A stretch of 64,000 bases of DNA from Chitinophagaceae bacterium UBA1953 (GTDB lineage Bacteria; Bacteroidota; Bacteroidia; Chitinophagales; Chitinophagaceae), in the NCBI GenBank assembly GCA_002336115.1, contig DDEN01000045.1, forward strand, positions 62,001 through 126,000, read 5' to 3'. The notes beneath the pieces are model-generated. The model saw only the letters and a list, made by a program, of their open reading frames with translations, had not been told where the DNA came from and did no database searches. Each line of letters opens with the position of its first letter. The first letter of the stretch is position 1. The translations under genes were made by a program, and so were the position numbers. Below are positions 14,861 to 24,047 of the stretch, piece by piece.

Positions 14861-15682
14861 ATGGCGAGAATTATTGGAATTGCAAATCAGAAAGGAGGAG
14901 TGGGTAAAACCACAACAGCAATTAACCTTGCTGCAAGTTTTGCCGTACTCGAATACAAAACATTACTGGTGGATGCCGACCCGCAGGCCAACAGTACAAC
15001 AGGTGTTGGTTTTGATTTACATAATATTCAGCAGAGCCTGTACGATTGTTTTGTAAACAATGCCAACGCCAAAGATGTAGTGTTGAAAAGCGAAATACCA
15101 AATCTCGACCTTATTCCTTCACATATTGACCTAGTGGGTGCTGAAATTGAAATGATCAACCAGCCCAACAGGGAATCGGTATTGAAACAATTGCTGGAAC
15201 CGTTGAAGGACGATTATGATTTCATTGTCATTGACTGTTCACCTTCACTTGGATTAATTACGGTAAATGCATTAACTGGTGCCGATTCGGTTCTTGTGCC
15301 TGTGCAAACCGAATTTTTTGCATTAGAAGGTTTGGGTAAATTACTCAACACCATTAAAATTGTACAAAGCAGGCTGAACCCGCAATTAGTGATTGAAGGA
15401 ATTCTGATGACGATGTATGACGGACGTTTACGTTTGTGCAACCAGGTGGTAAGCGAAGTACGCCGCCATTTTGAAGGAATTGTGTTCGACTCTATTATTC
15501 ACCGTAATACACGTTTAAGTGAAGCTCCCAGTTTTGGCAAGCCGGTTATTCTGTACGATGCTGATAGTAAGGGTGCAGTAAACTATCTCAACCTTGCCAA
15601 AGAAATTCTGCAACGGAATAATCTTACCAAAATAAAACAGGAAGATAAAATTATTGAAGTGGATGATGAAGAGTTGAATTGA
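14861..15682 (+). CDS. parA: ParA family ATPase (Soj type)
   Basis: 273 aa chromosome-partition ATPase. Deviant Walker A KGGVGKTTTAINLA at residues 11-24, DADPQANSTTG near residue 40, VIDCSPSLGLITVNAL near residue 121 (Walker B), EFFALEGLGKLL near residue 152. ParA binds DNA as an ATP dimer and positions ParB-parS complexes. No parB follows here; the next gene is fmt. The acidic C-terminal end (EDKIIEVDDEELN) is not part of the core. No sign of a plasmid context. Confidence 0.9.
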   Translation: MARIIGIANQKGGVGKTTTAINLAASFAVLEYKTLLVDADPQANSTTGVGFDLHNIQQSLYDCFVNNANAKDVVLKSEIPNLDLIPSHIDLVGAEIEMINQPNRESVLKQLLEPLKDDYDFIVIDCSPSLGLITVNALTGADSVLVPVQTEFFALEGLGKLLNTIKIVQSRLNPQLVIEGILMTMYDGRLRLCNQVVSEVRRHFEGIVFDSIIHRNTRLSEAPSFGKPVILYDADSKGAVNYLNLAKEILQRNNLTKIKQEDKIIEVDDEELN

Positions 15683-15683
15683 G

Positions 15684-15755
15684 TTGTAAGTAATAAGTTT
15701 TAGACAATAAGTTATCGCTTCCCATTTTCAGTTTTCAATTCTCAACTTTCAGTTA
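15684..15755. repeat. Stutter element between parA and fmt
   Basis: Two kinds of near-repeated words: aataagtt twice in 15692-15714, then variants of tttcagtt / ttcaatt / tcaactttcagtt in 15725-15753. The 3' end merges into the fmt promoter. Confidence 0.5.
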
Positions 15756-15761
15756 GTTTTG
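15754..15761 (+). promoter_or_regulatory. -7 element (TAGTTTTG) abutting fmt
   Basis: TAGTTTTG, exact TAnnTTTG, only four bases before the fmt ATG at 15766. If used, the transcript would be nearly leaderless. It overlaps the end of the stutter element. Confidence 0.4.
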
Positions 15762-15765
15762 CCGC

Positions 15766-16776
15766 ATGGCTGATAAATCTTCTCTACGAATTGTGTTCAT
15801 GGGCACACCTGAATTTGCTGTTGCATCGCTTGATGCTTTGGTAAAATCCGGTTTTAATGTTGTTGCTGTTATTACTGCTCCCGATAAACCGGCAGGCCGT
15901 GGTATGAAGATGAATGAAAGTGCTGTAAAAAAATATGCAGTTGAACATGCTATTCCTGTATTGCAGCCAGAGAAACTGAAAAACCCGGAGTTTATTCAAA
16001 CACTGAAAGAACTGAAAGCCGATCTGCAGATTGTTGTGGCCTTCCGCATGTTGCCTGAAGTTGTGTGGAATATGCCACCGATGGGCACAATCAATGTGCA
16101 TGGAAGCTTGCTGCCGCATTACCGTGGAGCAGCGCCAATTAACTGGGCAGTGATTAACGGAGAAAAAGAAACAGGTGTTACAACGTTTAAACTGAAACAC
16201 GAAATTGATACAGGTGATATTCTGCTGCAGGATTCTTTTCCTATTCGAGAAAATGATACTGCTGGCGAAGTACACGATCACATGAAAGAAGTGGGCGCAA
16301 AGCTGCTGGTAAGAACAGTGGAAGGATTAATTGATGGAACGATCGAGGAGAAACCCCAGTCGGCAGTCGTGAGTCGGCAGTCGGCAGTTAGCAACTCTGA
16401 TAATTCGGAGAGCCACTTACGAATCACGTCTGACGAATTACGACTAAAACATGCACCTAAAATTTTCACTGAAACCTGCAAACTTGATTTCAACAAAACA
16501 GTAGAAGAAGTACACAATCTCATCCGTGGCCTCTCTCCTTTTCCCGGTGCTTTTACCATGCTGGATGGAAAGATGCTGAAAATTTACCGTTCAAAAAAAG
16601 AAGTTACAGATCAGGCCATTCAAAATGGCCAGACAGATGGAACATATATAACCGATGGAAAAACATTCCTTAAATTCCGCGGCAGTAACGGGTATATTCA
16701 TCTCCTCGAAATTCAATTAGAAGGCAAAAAGAAAATGCTGATTGAAGATTTTCTGAGAGGCTACCGTTTTCAGTAG
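15766..16776 (+). CDS. fmt: Methionyl-tRNA formyltransferase
   Basis: 336 aa; formylates initiator Met-tRNA with 10-formyl-tetrahydrofolate. N-terminal domain: FMGTPEFAVASLDAL at residues 10-24, then NVHGSLLPHYRGAAPINWA near residue 106 containing the HGSLLP formate-binding loop and catalytic Asn/His/Asp set, with ETGVTTF and IDTGDIL following. C-terminal domain from about residue 235 (APKIFTETCKLDF, GLSPFPGA). Between them lies an unusual insertion of about 29 residues (residues 198-226, PQSAVVSRQSAVS and onward) where Fmt proteins normally have a short linker. The insertion DNA is a stutter element (see 16356-16446). Enzyme function is probably kept because the insert is in a linker. Confidence 0.95.
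   Translation: MADKSSLRIVFMGTPEFAVASLDALVKSGFNVVAVITAPDKPAGRGMKMNESAVKKYAVEHAIPVLQPEKLKNPEFIQTLKELKADLQIVVAFRMLPEVVWNMPPMGTINVHGSLLPHYRGAAPINWAVINGEKETGVTTFKLKHEIDTGDILLQDSFPIRENDTAGEVHDHMKEVGAKLLVRTVEGLIDGTIEEKPQSAVVSRQSAVSNSDNSESHLRITSDELRLKHAPKIFTETCKLDFNKTVEEVHNLIRGLSPFPGAFTMLDGKMLKIYRSKKEVTDQAIQNGQTDGTYITDGKTFLKFRGSNGYIHLLEIQLEGKKKMLIEDFLRGYRFQ
16356..16446. repeat. Stutter element inserted in-frame in fmt
   Basis: Repeated agtcggcagt words (four near-copies in 16358-16388), then a segment with ctctga/tcggag pairing and repeated acgaat/acgaatta words (16419-16445). Encodes the extra linker of Fmt. Same vocabulary appears at 29689 and 37881. Confidence 0.7.
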
Positions 16777-16904
16777 TTTATTTACCGTCTGTAGCTTGCT
16801 GCTCTGCTTTCACAAAAAAACAACAGACACAGATGCTTTTTTATCCCTGTTTTACCTACTTTGTAGTAAACTTTCTACTGTTTATTAACCTGTAAACTTT
16901 TTTT

Positions 16905-19748
16905 ATGACAAACACAAAAAAGCTTCTTGCCTTTCTGCTTGTTTTTATCTGTAGTGCAGGAACATTTGCACAAATTAAATTAAGCGATCCTGTTGCCACT
17001 GATCCCAATGTAAAAATTGGCAAACTTTCAAACGGACTGACCTATTACATTCAGAAGAATGTAAAGCCGGCAAAAAAAGTTGAGCTGCGCTTGGTAGTAA
17101 ATGCGGGGTCTGTACTGGAAAACGATAACCAGCGTGGTCTTGCACACTTTATGGAGCACATGAGTTTTAATGGTTCTACTCATTTCCCAAAAAATGAACT
17201 CGTTGATTTTCTTCAGAAATCCGGTGTAAAATTCGGGGCCGACCTGAATGCTTATACCAGCTTTGACGAAACAGTGTATATACTTCCTATTCCGCTGGAA
17301 GACCCGGCAATGTTTGACAAAGGAATGACTGTACTGGAAGACTGGGCATTTAACAACCTGTTTGATAAAACTGAAATTGAAAAAGAACGTGGTGTTGTAC
17401 TGGAAGAATCAAGATTGAACAAAGGTGCATCTGAACGTATGAGGCAACAGTATTTTCCAATACTGTTTAATGGTTCAAAATATGCCAACCGGTTACCTAT
17501 CGGCACTGATCAAACTTTAAAAACATTTAAACCCGAAACACTTAAAAATTTTTACAAAACATGGTACAGGCCCGACCTGATGGCAGTGATTATAGTTGGC
17601 GATATTGATCCTGCAGAAGCTGAAAAAAGTTTACAAAAACATTTCGCAGTTTATCAGAACCCGAAAATGGCAATTCCACGTCCGTCTATTATTCCAATTA
17701 AAGCAAGAACAACACAGGAGGCAATGCTTGTTACAGACGAGGAAGCAACCAATACCATTGTTCAGATTTTTAATTTCATCAAACCATCTCCAAAATTTAA
17801 AACATGGTCTGATTACAGAACTTCCACAATCAACAATATTCTCAGTTCACTTATCAATCAACGGTTAAGTGAACTTACACAAAAAGAGAATCCACCATTT
17901 ATTTTCGGCAACACATCTTACTCTCCTTTTTTGCGTGGTTACATGTCATTTAACTCGGTTGCACTTGTATCAGACAGTAATGTAAATTCCGCAATTACAG
18001 CTCTTATTGCCGAAACTAATCGTGCAAAAAAATTCGGGTTCCTTCCCACAGAGCTTGAAAGAGTTAAAGCAACCATTTTAAATGCTGCTGAAAAAGCATT
18101 TAAAGAAGTTGATAAATCGGAATCGGGAAACATTGTACGCCAGTATATCAATAATTTCCTCAACGGCACACCTATCCCCGGCGCTGGAAACTATCTGAAC
18201 TTTGTAAAGCAGGTATTACCAACCATTTCGCTGGAAGAAATTAACCTGGCTGCTGCAAAAATGCCCGAGCTTAATACGTCTTTCACATTGGTTATGGCTC
18301 CATCATCACTTAAAAATAAAATACCCGGTAATGCACAACTTCTAAAGCATGTTATGGCGGCCACATCTAAACCAGTTGAAGCATACGTTGAGAAAACAGT
18401 AAGCAGCAAATTGATTGATAAAGAACCATCTGCAGGAACTGTTGCCGCAACTTCACAAAATGAAAAACTGGGCACCACCAACTTTACGCTCAGCAATGGC
18501 GTTTCCATTGTCATTAAACCAACCACACTCAAAAATGACGAGATTATCATGGATGCATGGCGTTTGGGCGGCTTCCAGAAATATGCACTTGCAGATAAAA
18601 ACAATGCTCAATATGCAGCGCAGATTGTGCAGGAAATGGGTGTGAAGAATATGACCCCAACCGACATTAATAAGTTCAAAGCCGGTAAAACATTCAACGC
18701 AACACCTTATATCAATAATAATGAAGAAGGCATTGAAGGCAGCAGCAGTGTAAAAGATTTTGAAACATTCCTTCAAATGATTTACCTGTATTTTACCCAG
18801 CCAAGAAAAGATCCTTCATTGTTCCGCTCATTTGTAAGCAAACAGAAAGGATACCTGGAATACATGAGTAAAGACCCTACAACATCATACATGGATACGC
18901 TCCAGAAAATCATTTATGATAACAATCCCTGGGCTGAAGGAATTCCGGAAGCAAAAACTTTTGATGAACTGAACCTCGATCGGTCATTTGCCATTTACAA
19001 TGAAATATTTGGCAATGCCTATGGTTTAAACTTCACATTCGTCGGTAATATTGATCCTGTTACAGCAAAACCATTATTGGAAAAATATCTTGGATCGTTA
19101 CCATCAGTAAAAAAAGACAATAGTTGTAAAGATGTGGGTATTCGTTTACTCCCGGGAAAAACTGATGTTGTTATAAAAAGAGGAAAAGACAAACAGGCAA
19201 TGATTAACTTGTTTTTTGAAGGCCCGGCAGAATATAACCGTACCAACCGTATCCAGTTCAGGGCTTTGATTGAAGTAATTAATATCAAAGTCATTGAAAA
19301 ACTGCGTGAAGATATGAGTGGAATGTATGGAGGCGGTTTAAGTGGTGATTTGGTAAAACGTCCGTATGACCATTACAGCATTACTGCAGAAATCCCCTGC
19401 GGACCGGAGAACGTTGATAAGCTTTATACTGCACTTATCGACATCATTAAAAACATTCAGCAAAACGGTGCCGAGCAGAAAGACTTAGACAAAGTTCTTG
19501 AAACATGGAAAAAGCAATACCATACCAGTTTACAGAATAACAACTTTTATCTTTCTTCTTTCTCTAACGCATTTATCAATGGTGATAATCCTGAAAACAT
19601 CCTTGATTATGAACAGGTCATCAGCAAATTAACTGTAAAAGATATTCAGGATGCTGCTGTAAAATATCTCACACTTGATAAAATGGTGAAAGCTGTTTTA
19701 TACCCGACAAGCTCAACAGTAAAAGAAGAAGTAAAAAGAAGTAAGTGA
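16905..19748 (+). CDS. M16 family zinc metallopeptidase
   Basis: 947 aa, two-lobe pitrilysin-type peptidase with a signal peptide ending GTFAQ (residue 23). The zinc site is the inverted HxxEH: LAHFMEHMSFNG near residue 80, with the distal Glu in ERGVVLEESRL near residue 160. The second lobe (from about residue 530) lacks the HxxEH, as expected. Located in periplasm or at the outer membrane, it degrades peptides; Bacteroidota carry several such PqqL-like enzymes. Own transcription unit after fmt, ending at a large hairpin at 19790. Confidence 0.9.
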   Translation: MTNTKKLLAFLLVFICSAGTFAQIKLSDPVATDPNVKIGKLSNGLTYYIQKNVKPAKKVELRLVVNAGSVLENDNQRGLAHFMEHMSFNGSTHFPKNELVDFLQKSGVKFGADLNAYTSFDETVYILPIPLEDPAMFDKGMTVLEDWAFNNLFDKTEIEKERGVVLEESRLNKGASERMRQQYFPILFNGSKYANRLPIGTDQTLKTFKPETLKNFYKTWYRPDLMAVIIVGDIDPAEAEKSLQKHFAVYQNPKMAIPRPSIIPIKARTTQEAMLVTDEEATNTIVQIFNFIKPSPKFKTWSDYRTSTINNILSSLINQRLSELTQKENPPFIFGNTSYSPFLRGYMSFNSVALVSDSNVNSAITALIAETNRAKKFGFLPTELERVKATILNAAEKAFKEVDKSESGNIVRQYINNFLNGTPIPGAGNYLNFVKQVLPTISLEEINLAAAKMPELNTSFTLVMAPSSLKNKIPGNAQLLKHVMAATSKPVEAYVEKTVSSKLIDKEPSAGTVAATSQNEKLGTTNFTLSNGVSIVIKPTTLKNDEIIMDAWRLGGFQKYALADKNNAQYAAQIVQEMGVKNMTPTDINKFKAGKTFNATPYINNNEEGIEGSSSVKDFETFLQMIYLYFTQPRKDPSLFRSFVSKQKGYLEYMSKDPTTSYMDTLQKIIYDNNPWAEGIPEAKTFDELNLDRSFAIYNEIFGNAYGLNFTFVGNIDPVTAKPLLEKYLGSLPSVKKDNSCKDVGIRLLPGKTDVVIKRGKDKQAMINLFFEGPAEYNRTNRIQFRALIEVINIKVIEKLREDMSGMYGGGLSGDLVKRPYDHYSITAEIPCGPENVDKLYTALIDIIKNIQQNGAEQKDLDKVLETWKKQYHTSLQNNNFYLSSFSNAFINGDNPENILDYEQVISKLTVKDIQDAAVKYLTLDKMVKAVLYPTSSTVKEEVKRSK

Positions 19749-19789
19749 TAATAAACTGAAGGAGGCTTTAGCATTTCAAGCGAAGCCCG

Positions 19790-19844
19790 CAACGGAGACA
19801 AAGTTCACGAAGCAAATAAAACTTTGTGAACTTTGTCTCCGTTG
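19790..19844. terminator. Large 19-bp inverted repeat between convergent genes
   Basis: Perfect 19-bp stem: 19790-19808 with 19826-19844, 17-nt loop. Sits between the M16 stop (19748) and the LysM gene stop (19891), which point at each other. No long T-run, so termination is likely but not certain. The words (actttgtgaactttgtctcc) belong to the same style as the stutter elements. Confidence 0.6.
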
Positions 19845-19890
19845 TTTCGTTGTGAGAAATATTTCTTTATTGAGCGATCTTCCTTCTATT

Positions 19891-20904
19891 TTAATTCGCC
19901 CAGATAAGATCAGCATTAAATTTTTCTGTACTGATACCGAGTTGTGCAGCCGCCGAATTACTGAGGCGAAACATTAAGCCGCTACCGGGACTTGTTTCTT
20001 CCACCCCACCCAGCACTTTTGCATACACAGCTTTCCCGTTCGCAGGATTCTTAATCATTACAATGGAACCTTTTTCAATATTATCCATCAGCACATAATA
20101 TTTGCCATCGCTCCAGCCACTTGTGCTTTTAAATACAGAACCTGCACCGTTGTTCGATGCTGTACGTTTTCCGTTATTGGTCTGGCGGTTAAATTCATCT
20201 TTAAAAAAGCCTGTTCCATTATAAGAAATAACAGCAATATCAGTTTTTGGTTCTTCTTTTTTCACTTCAACTTTAGGAGGATCCTGTTTAACCGGTTCTG
20301 GTTTAACTTCAGGTTTAGGATCTTCTTTCTTTACAACCATTTGCTCCTTCTTTGGCTCTTCTTTTTTTACTTCAGGCTTGGGTTGTTGTTTTACAATATT
20401 CGGTTCGCTTCTTACACTCATTCCCTGCGATGCAAGCGGAGACAATGTTTTATCAACTTTCAGAAATCCAACAATCACTTTGCTGCCACTACTTACTGCA
20501 TCGGAAGAAAGATTGTTCCATGATTTTACTGATTCATTATCTGTTTTAAACAACTGGCTGATGCGTTGCACATTTTCGCCCTGTTTTGCCACATGATAAA
20601 CTGGAATCACCACTTCGTTTTCTTTTCTTGTTCCTTTTTGCCAGAAATTAATTTCATTCAAAGGAATCTTCACCTGCTGCCCGATACCCATCGGCACTGC
20701 AAGATTAAGACCATTATAAGGCGCATACAGCCTTGGACTGATATTGTAAATACGACCTATGCTGTAATAGTTCTCTTTTGCTGCAACAGTATGAACAAGG
20801 TAAGGATTGCTGTTATTGTCGAGCTGAACAATTAAAGGTGTGGTTTGTGCAAAAGTTACCAGACTCATCAAAACAAAAACAACAAATGAAAATGCTTTCT
20901 TCAT
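19891..20904 (-). CDS. LysM-domain protein with C-terminal barrel-like domain
   Basis: 337 aa. Signal peptide ending VTFAQ (residue 20); LysM repeat 1 at about 36-82 (HTVAAKENYYSIGRIYNI); LysM repeat 2 at about 102-150 (YHVAKQGENVQRISQLFK); a Lys/Pro/Glu-rich linker at 170-225 (KKEEPKPEVK units); then a C-terminal domain of about 105 residues (GTGFFKDEFNRQTNN, KYYVLMDNIEKGSIVMIKN, GLMFRLSNSAAAQLGI) with the look of a double-psi beta-barrel as in RlpA-like proteins. Likely a periplasmic peptidoglycan-binding protein. A near-consensus -7 element (CATCTTTG on the minus strand) lies about 20 nt upstream. Confidence 0.8.
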   Translation of the reverse strand: MKKAFSFVVFVLMSLVTFAQTTPLIVQLDNNSNPYLVHTVAAKENYYSIGRIYNISPRLYAPYNGLNLAVPMGIGQQVKIPLNEINFWQKGTRKENEVVIPVYHVAKQGENVQRISQLFKTDNESVKSWNNLSSDAVSSGSKVIVGFLKVDKTLSPLASQGMSVRSEPNIVKQQPKPEVKKEEPKKEQMVVKKEDPKPEVKPEPVKQDPPKVEVKKEEPKTDIAVISYNGTGFFKDEFNRQTNNGKRTASNNGAGSVFKSTSGWSDGKYYVLMDNIEKGSIVMIKNPANGKAVYAKVLGGVEETSPGSGLMFRLSNSAAAQLGISTEKFNADLIWAN

Positions 20905-21083
20905 AGAAAAATTTATTTACGTTGCAAAGATGCAGAATTCTCAGAAAGAAACATCCTAAAGAAAACGTTAACCAAAATTTGGCAATTGCAAAATTTCTGC
21001 GAAGTGCTGACGCTTGCGGTCAGCATGATGACATTTTTCGTCTGGGTTATCCTCGGCAAATTTCGTTTCCTCGCCCCTTCGTG

Positions 21084-21109
21084 CATATTTACAATTAATT
21101 GTAAATATG
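21084..21109. promoter_or_regulatory. 26-bp perfect palindrome in a divergent promoter region
   Basis: A self-complementary sequence of 26 bp with no loop, centred at 21096/21097 (core acaattaattgt). It lies between the divergent LysM and RNase H genes and overlaps the TTG (21099-21101) that would be the -33 element of the RNase H promoter. Looks like an operator for a dimeric regulator. Confidence 0.55.
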
Positions 21110-21118
21110 GGTTAACGA

Positions 21119-21126
21119 TACTTTTG
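21119..21126 (+). promoter_or_regulatory. Promoter of the RNase H gene (-7 TACTTTTG)
   Basis: Exact TAnnTTTG with TTG at 21099-21101, 17-nt spacer; ATG follows 14 nt later at 21141. Confidence 0.55.
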
Positions 21127-21140
21127 CTAACATTGCACCC

Positions 21141-21776
21141 ATGAGCAAAAATCAGCCTAAATATTACGTTGTTTGGAAAGGGAAAGAACCGGGTATTTAT
21201 ACCAATTGGAACGATTGCAGGCAACAGGTGGAAGGCTTTGCTGGCGCTGCATACAAATCATTTCCCACAATGATGGAAGCCGAGCTTGCTTATAAAGAAC
21301 ATTTCGCCAAACATATTTACAATAAGGAAAAAGAAGTTTCGCCGAAAGATATTACTGCTGCCGGGTCTCCTATACACGAAAGTATTGTGGTGGATGCAGC
21401 ATGGAACAGCGTGGGCAAAGACATGGAATACCAGGGCATTCTTTACAAAACAAATACACGTATTTTTCACGCAGGGCCTTATGCCAACGGCACCAACAAT
21501 ATTGGTGAATTTCTTGCCATTGTTCATGCACTCGGCTATTGCAAAAAACACAGTTTGGATAAAATGCCTATTTACAGCGACAGCCGTAATGCAATTGGCT
21601 GGGTAAAAGCAAAGAAGTGTAAAACAAACCTTGAAGAATCTGTTAAAACAAAGCATATTTTTGATTTGATCCAGCGTGCAGAAAAATGGCTCAATGAAAA
21701 TTCGTACAAAAACAAAATTCTTAAATGGGAAACCAAAGCATGGGGCGAAAACCCTGCTGATTTTGGAAGGAAATGA
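21141..21776 (+). CDS. rnhA: Ribonuclease H with viroplasmin (hybrid-binding) domain
   Basis: 211 aa. Residues 6-52 are a Caulimo_VI / hybrid-binding domain (YYVVWKGKEPGIYTNWNDC, then GFAGAAYKSFPTMMEAE). Residues 70-211 are an RNase H domain with the carboxylates VDAAWN (Asp near 74), NIGEFLAIVHAL (Glu near 121), YSDSRNAIGWV (Asp near 145) and a final NPADFGRK (Asp). Removes RNA from RNA-DNA hybrids. This two-domain layout resembles eukaryotic RNase H1. Single gene with its own promoter and upstream palindrome. Confidence 0.92.
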   Translation: MSKNQPKYYVVWKGKEPGIYTNWNDCRQQVEGFAGAAYKSFPTMMEAELAYKEHFAKHIYNKEKEVSPKDITAAGSPIHESIVVDAAWNSVGKDMEYQGILYKTNTRIFHAGPYANGTNNIGEFLAIVHALGYCKKHSLDKMPIYSDSRNAIGWVKAKKCKTNLEESVKTKHIFDLIQRAEKWLNENSYKNKILKWETKAWGENPADFGRK

Positions 21777-21830
21777 TTTATTGACCCTTTCTATTACCCT
21801 ATCCATTTCATCATTTAATATTGCTTTCTT

Positions 21831-21838
21831 TATTTTTG
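21831..21838 (+). promoter_or_regulatory. -7 element (TATTTTTG) before the YtxH gene
   Basis: Exact TAnnTTTG 52 nt upstream of the ATG at 21891; -33 not clear. Confidence 0.35.
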
Positions 21839-21890
21839 GCAAGGTTCTTGAAAAATTGCCTGTATTATTCACCATTTAAAATACAGCAGT

Positions 21891-22178
21891 ATGAGTTTAA
21901 GATTAATTATTGCGGCTGCTGCAACAGGAGCAGTTGCAGGTTTACTGTTAGCCCCCGAAAGTGGTAATGCAATACGTTCAAAAATCAACGACAAAATTGA
22001 TGATTTAAAAGAGCGCTTTTACAAAATAAAAAGCAGTAAAAGTGAGCTGGATGAATTGAAGGAAGTGTTTCAATCTGAAATTGCAGGACTGAAAGAAGAT
22101 ACACGTAAACGTGTACTTGAAATACTTGAATCATCAAGAATTACCGGCAATCATCTTAAATCGCAGGTACTTTCCTGA
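21891..22178 (+). CDS. YtxH-domain small protein
   Basis: 95 aa. N-terminal glycine/alanine-rich hydrophobic segment (RLIIAAAATGAVAGLLLAPE, residues 4-23) with the conserved LLAPxSG of YtxH/GvpT-like stress proteins, then a long amphipathic helix (about 30-85) that could form a coiled coil. Probably a membrane-attached envelope stress protein. Function not known. Confidence 0.8.
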   Translation: MSLRLIIAAAATGAVAGLLLAPESGNAIRSKINDKIDDLKERFYKIKSSKSELDELKEVFQSEIAGLKEDTRKRVLEILESSRITGNHLKSQVLS

Positions 22179-22359
22179 TAGAAGAAGTATTCTTAAAAGC
22201 TGCTCCATTGTATTTGTGTATTGCTGAAATGAAGGAGTAAACTGGTTACGATAATTTTTTGTTGATAATACAGATTGATTACTTTGTGTACACAACAATA
22301 GAGCAGCTTTTTTGTTACTATAACTGCTCACCCATTAATCACTGTAAACATTCTTCCTG

Positions 22360-24003
22360 ATGTGGATATTCCGGGTTAACCGCCTGTTAAGAAACAGTTT
22401 TCGTTTAATCAGCATATTGTTTATCATTTCAAAACATTTGCTGAAGAACAGTATTTACAGCAATCGGTTCCTTCGCAGACTGTTTGACCCAAAACGGAAA
22501 AATCTATCCTCCCGTTCTGAACGTATCCGTTTTATGATTGAAGACCTGGGGCCAACGTTTATAAAATTCGGACAGATTATTGCCGACCGTCCCGACCTTG
22601 TTTCAGAACAATTACGGAATGAATTAAAGAAACTCCAGTCATCGGCCCGCCCGTTCGACAATGACATTGCTTACCGGATTATTGAAGAAGAAATCGGCGA
22701 TCCTCTGCACGAAGTATTTAAGCAACTTGATCATAAGCCTATTGCATCGGCTTCTATTGCACAGGTTTACAAAGGCGTGCTGCAAAATGGAGATATTGTT
22801 GCAGTAAAAGTGCAGCGTCCGCACATTAAACAAAAAATTTCAATTGATCTTGTATTGATCAAAATACTTGCTGAACAGGTTGTAAAATCTTATCCTGAGC
22901 TTGCAAGCTTTAATGTAATTGAGTTTGTAGAAGATTTTGGTGAGATTATGAAAAAAGAACTTGATTTCACCAACGAAGCATCAAATATGATGCGGTTTTC
23001 TGAAATGTTTAAAAACGATGATTATTGCTACATTCCGAAAGTGTACAGTAATTACACAACACAAAAAATACTGGTGATGGAATTTGTTACGGGTATTGAA
23101 CCCGATGCAAAAGAACAACTCCTTGCCAATGGTTACGATACCAAACAGATTGCAATTAATGGCACGAACATTATTTTAAAAATGATTCTGCAATATGGTT
23201 TCTTTCATGCCGATCCGCATGCAGGGAACTTACTTATAAGAGAAAATAACCAGGTAGTGCTTTTAGATCATGGAATGACAGCAAGTTTAAAGCCGGGGCA
23301 AATACAAGCGCTCATTAACTTTATGCTTGGCTTTGCAAGGCAGGATACGCACCGCATAACCAAAGCATTGCTTGCATTGCTGAATGTGAATTTCTATAAA
23401 GAGCAGGCCGACCTTGAATTTGAAATCAGCGAACTGATACAGAAATACAGTTACATTCCTTATGATAAAGTAGATATTTCAAGTCTTATGGCCGATACGT
23501 TCAAAATAATTCTCCGGCATGGATTGAAAGTACCTACAAATTTATATATGCTGCTGAAGGCTTTAGGAACCATCCAAAAATTTGCAGAAGCGCTCGAAGC
23601 AGACATTTCCATTATAAACATGATTCAGCCTTACGCATTTGAAAAGATTAAGGAAAAATTCAGTTTCGATACAATCATCAATAAAATAGTCAATTCAGCA
23701 GAGGACTACCTGTATATTGTTGATCGTTTACCAACTGATATTAAAGAAATCGTAAGCAATCTTCGTACGGGTGTATTAAAGCATGAAATTAATTTCAGGG
23801 AAGACAGCTTTACAAACAAAGCATTACGCCAGAATTTCAACAGGCTTGCATTTGTATTTATACTTGGTTTGCTGATGATCTGCGCAACTCTGCTAATGAT
23901 CTACCAGCCTTCAAGCTTTGGAATAAAAGTTCTTTTTTATGCTACTGCGGCAATTCTTGTATGGACAGGTTTTAAACTACTGTTTAATACAAAATTCAAG
24001 TAA
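22360..24003 (+). CDS. ABC1/UbiB (AarF) family atypical kinase
   Basis: 547 aa. Motifs of the UbiB family: FIKFGQIIADRPDLV near residue 67 (KxGQ helix covering the active site), SASIAQVYKGVLQNGDIVAV near residue 130 with the Ala-rich nucleotide loop and catalytic Lys, FFHADPHAGNLLI near residue 286 and LLDHGMT near residue 305. Two transmembrane helices at the C-terminus (about 492-512 and 518-540). The family supports isoprenoid quinone synthesis through ATPase activity; the organism likely makes menaquinone, so the exact partner is unclear. The 22179-22359 gap has no gene. Confidence 0.9.
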   Translation: MWIFRVNRLLRNSFRLISILFIISKHLLKNSIYSNRFLRRLFDPKRKNLSSRSERIRFMIEDLGPTFIKFGQIIADRPDLVSEQLRNELKKLQSSARPFDNDIAYRIIEEEIGDPLHEVFKQLDHKPIASASIAQVYKGVLQNGDIVAVKVQRPHIKQKISIDLVLIKILAEQVVKSYPELASFNVIEFVEDFGEIMKKELDFTNEASNMMRFSEMFKNDDYCYIPKVYSNYTTQKILVMEFVTGIEPDAKEQLLANGYDTKQIAINGTNIILKMILQYGFFHADPHAGNLLIRENNQVVLLDHGMTASLKPGQIQALINFMLGFARQDTHRITKALLALLNVNFYKEQADLEFEISELIQKYSYIPYDKVDISSLMADTFKIILRHGLKVPTNLYMLLKALGTIQKFAEALEADISIINMIQPYAFEKIKEKFSFDTIINKIVNSAEDYLYIVDRLPTDIKEIVSNLRTGVLKHEINFREDSFTNKALRQNFNRLAFVFILGLLMICATLLMIYQPSSFGIKVLFYATAAILVWTGFKLLFNTKFK

Positions 24004-24047
24004 ACTGATAAAAGTTACGGGGAAATGAACTATGAATTAATTTTCCG

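Noticed and set aside
14861..15682. Plasmid or phage partition system
   Set aside because: ParA stands among core genes (fmt, UPF0173) with no parB, rep gene or phage gene nearby; it is a chromosomal-type copy.
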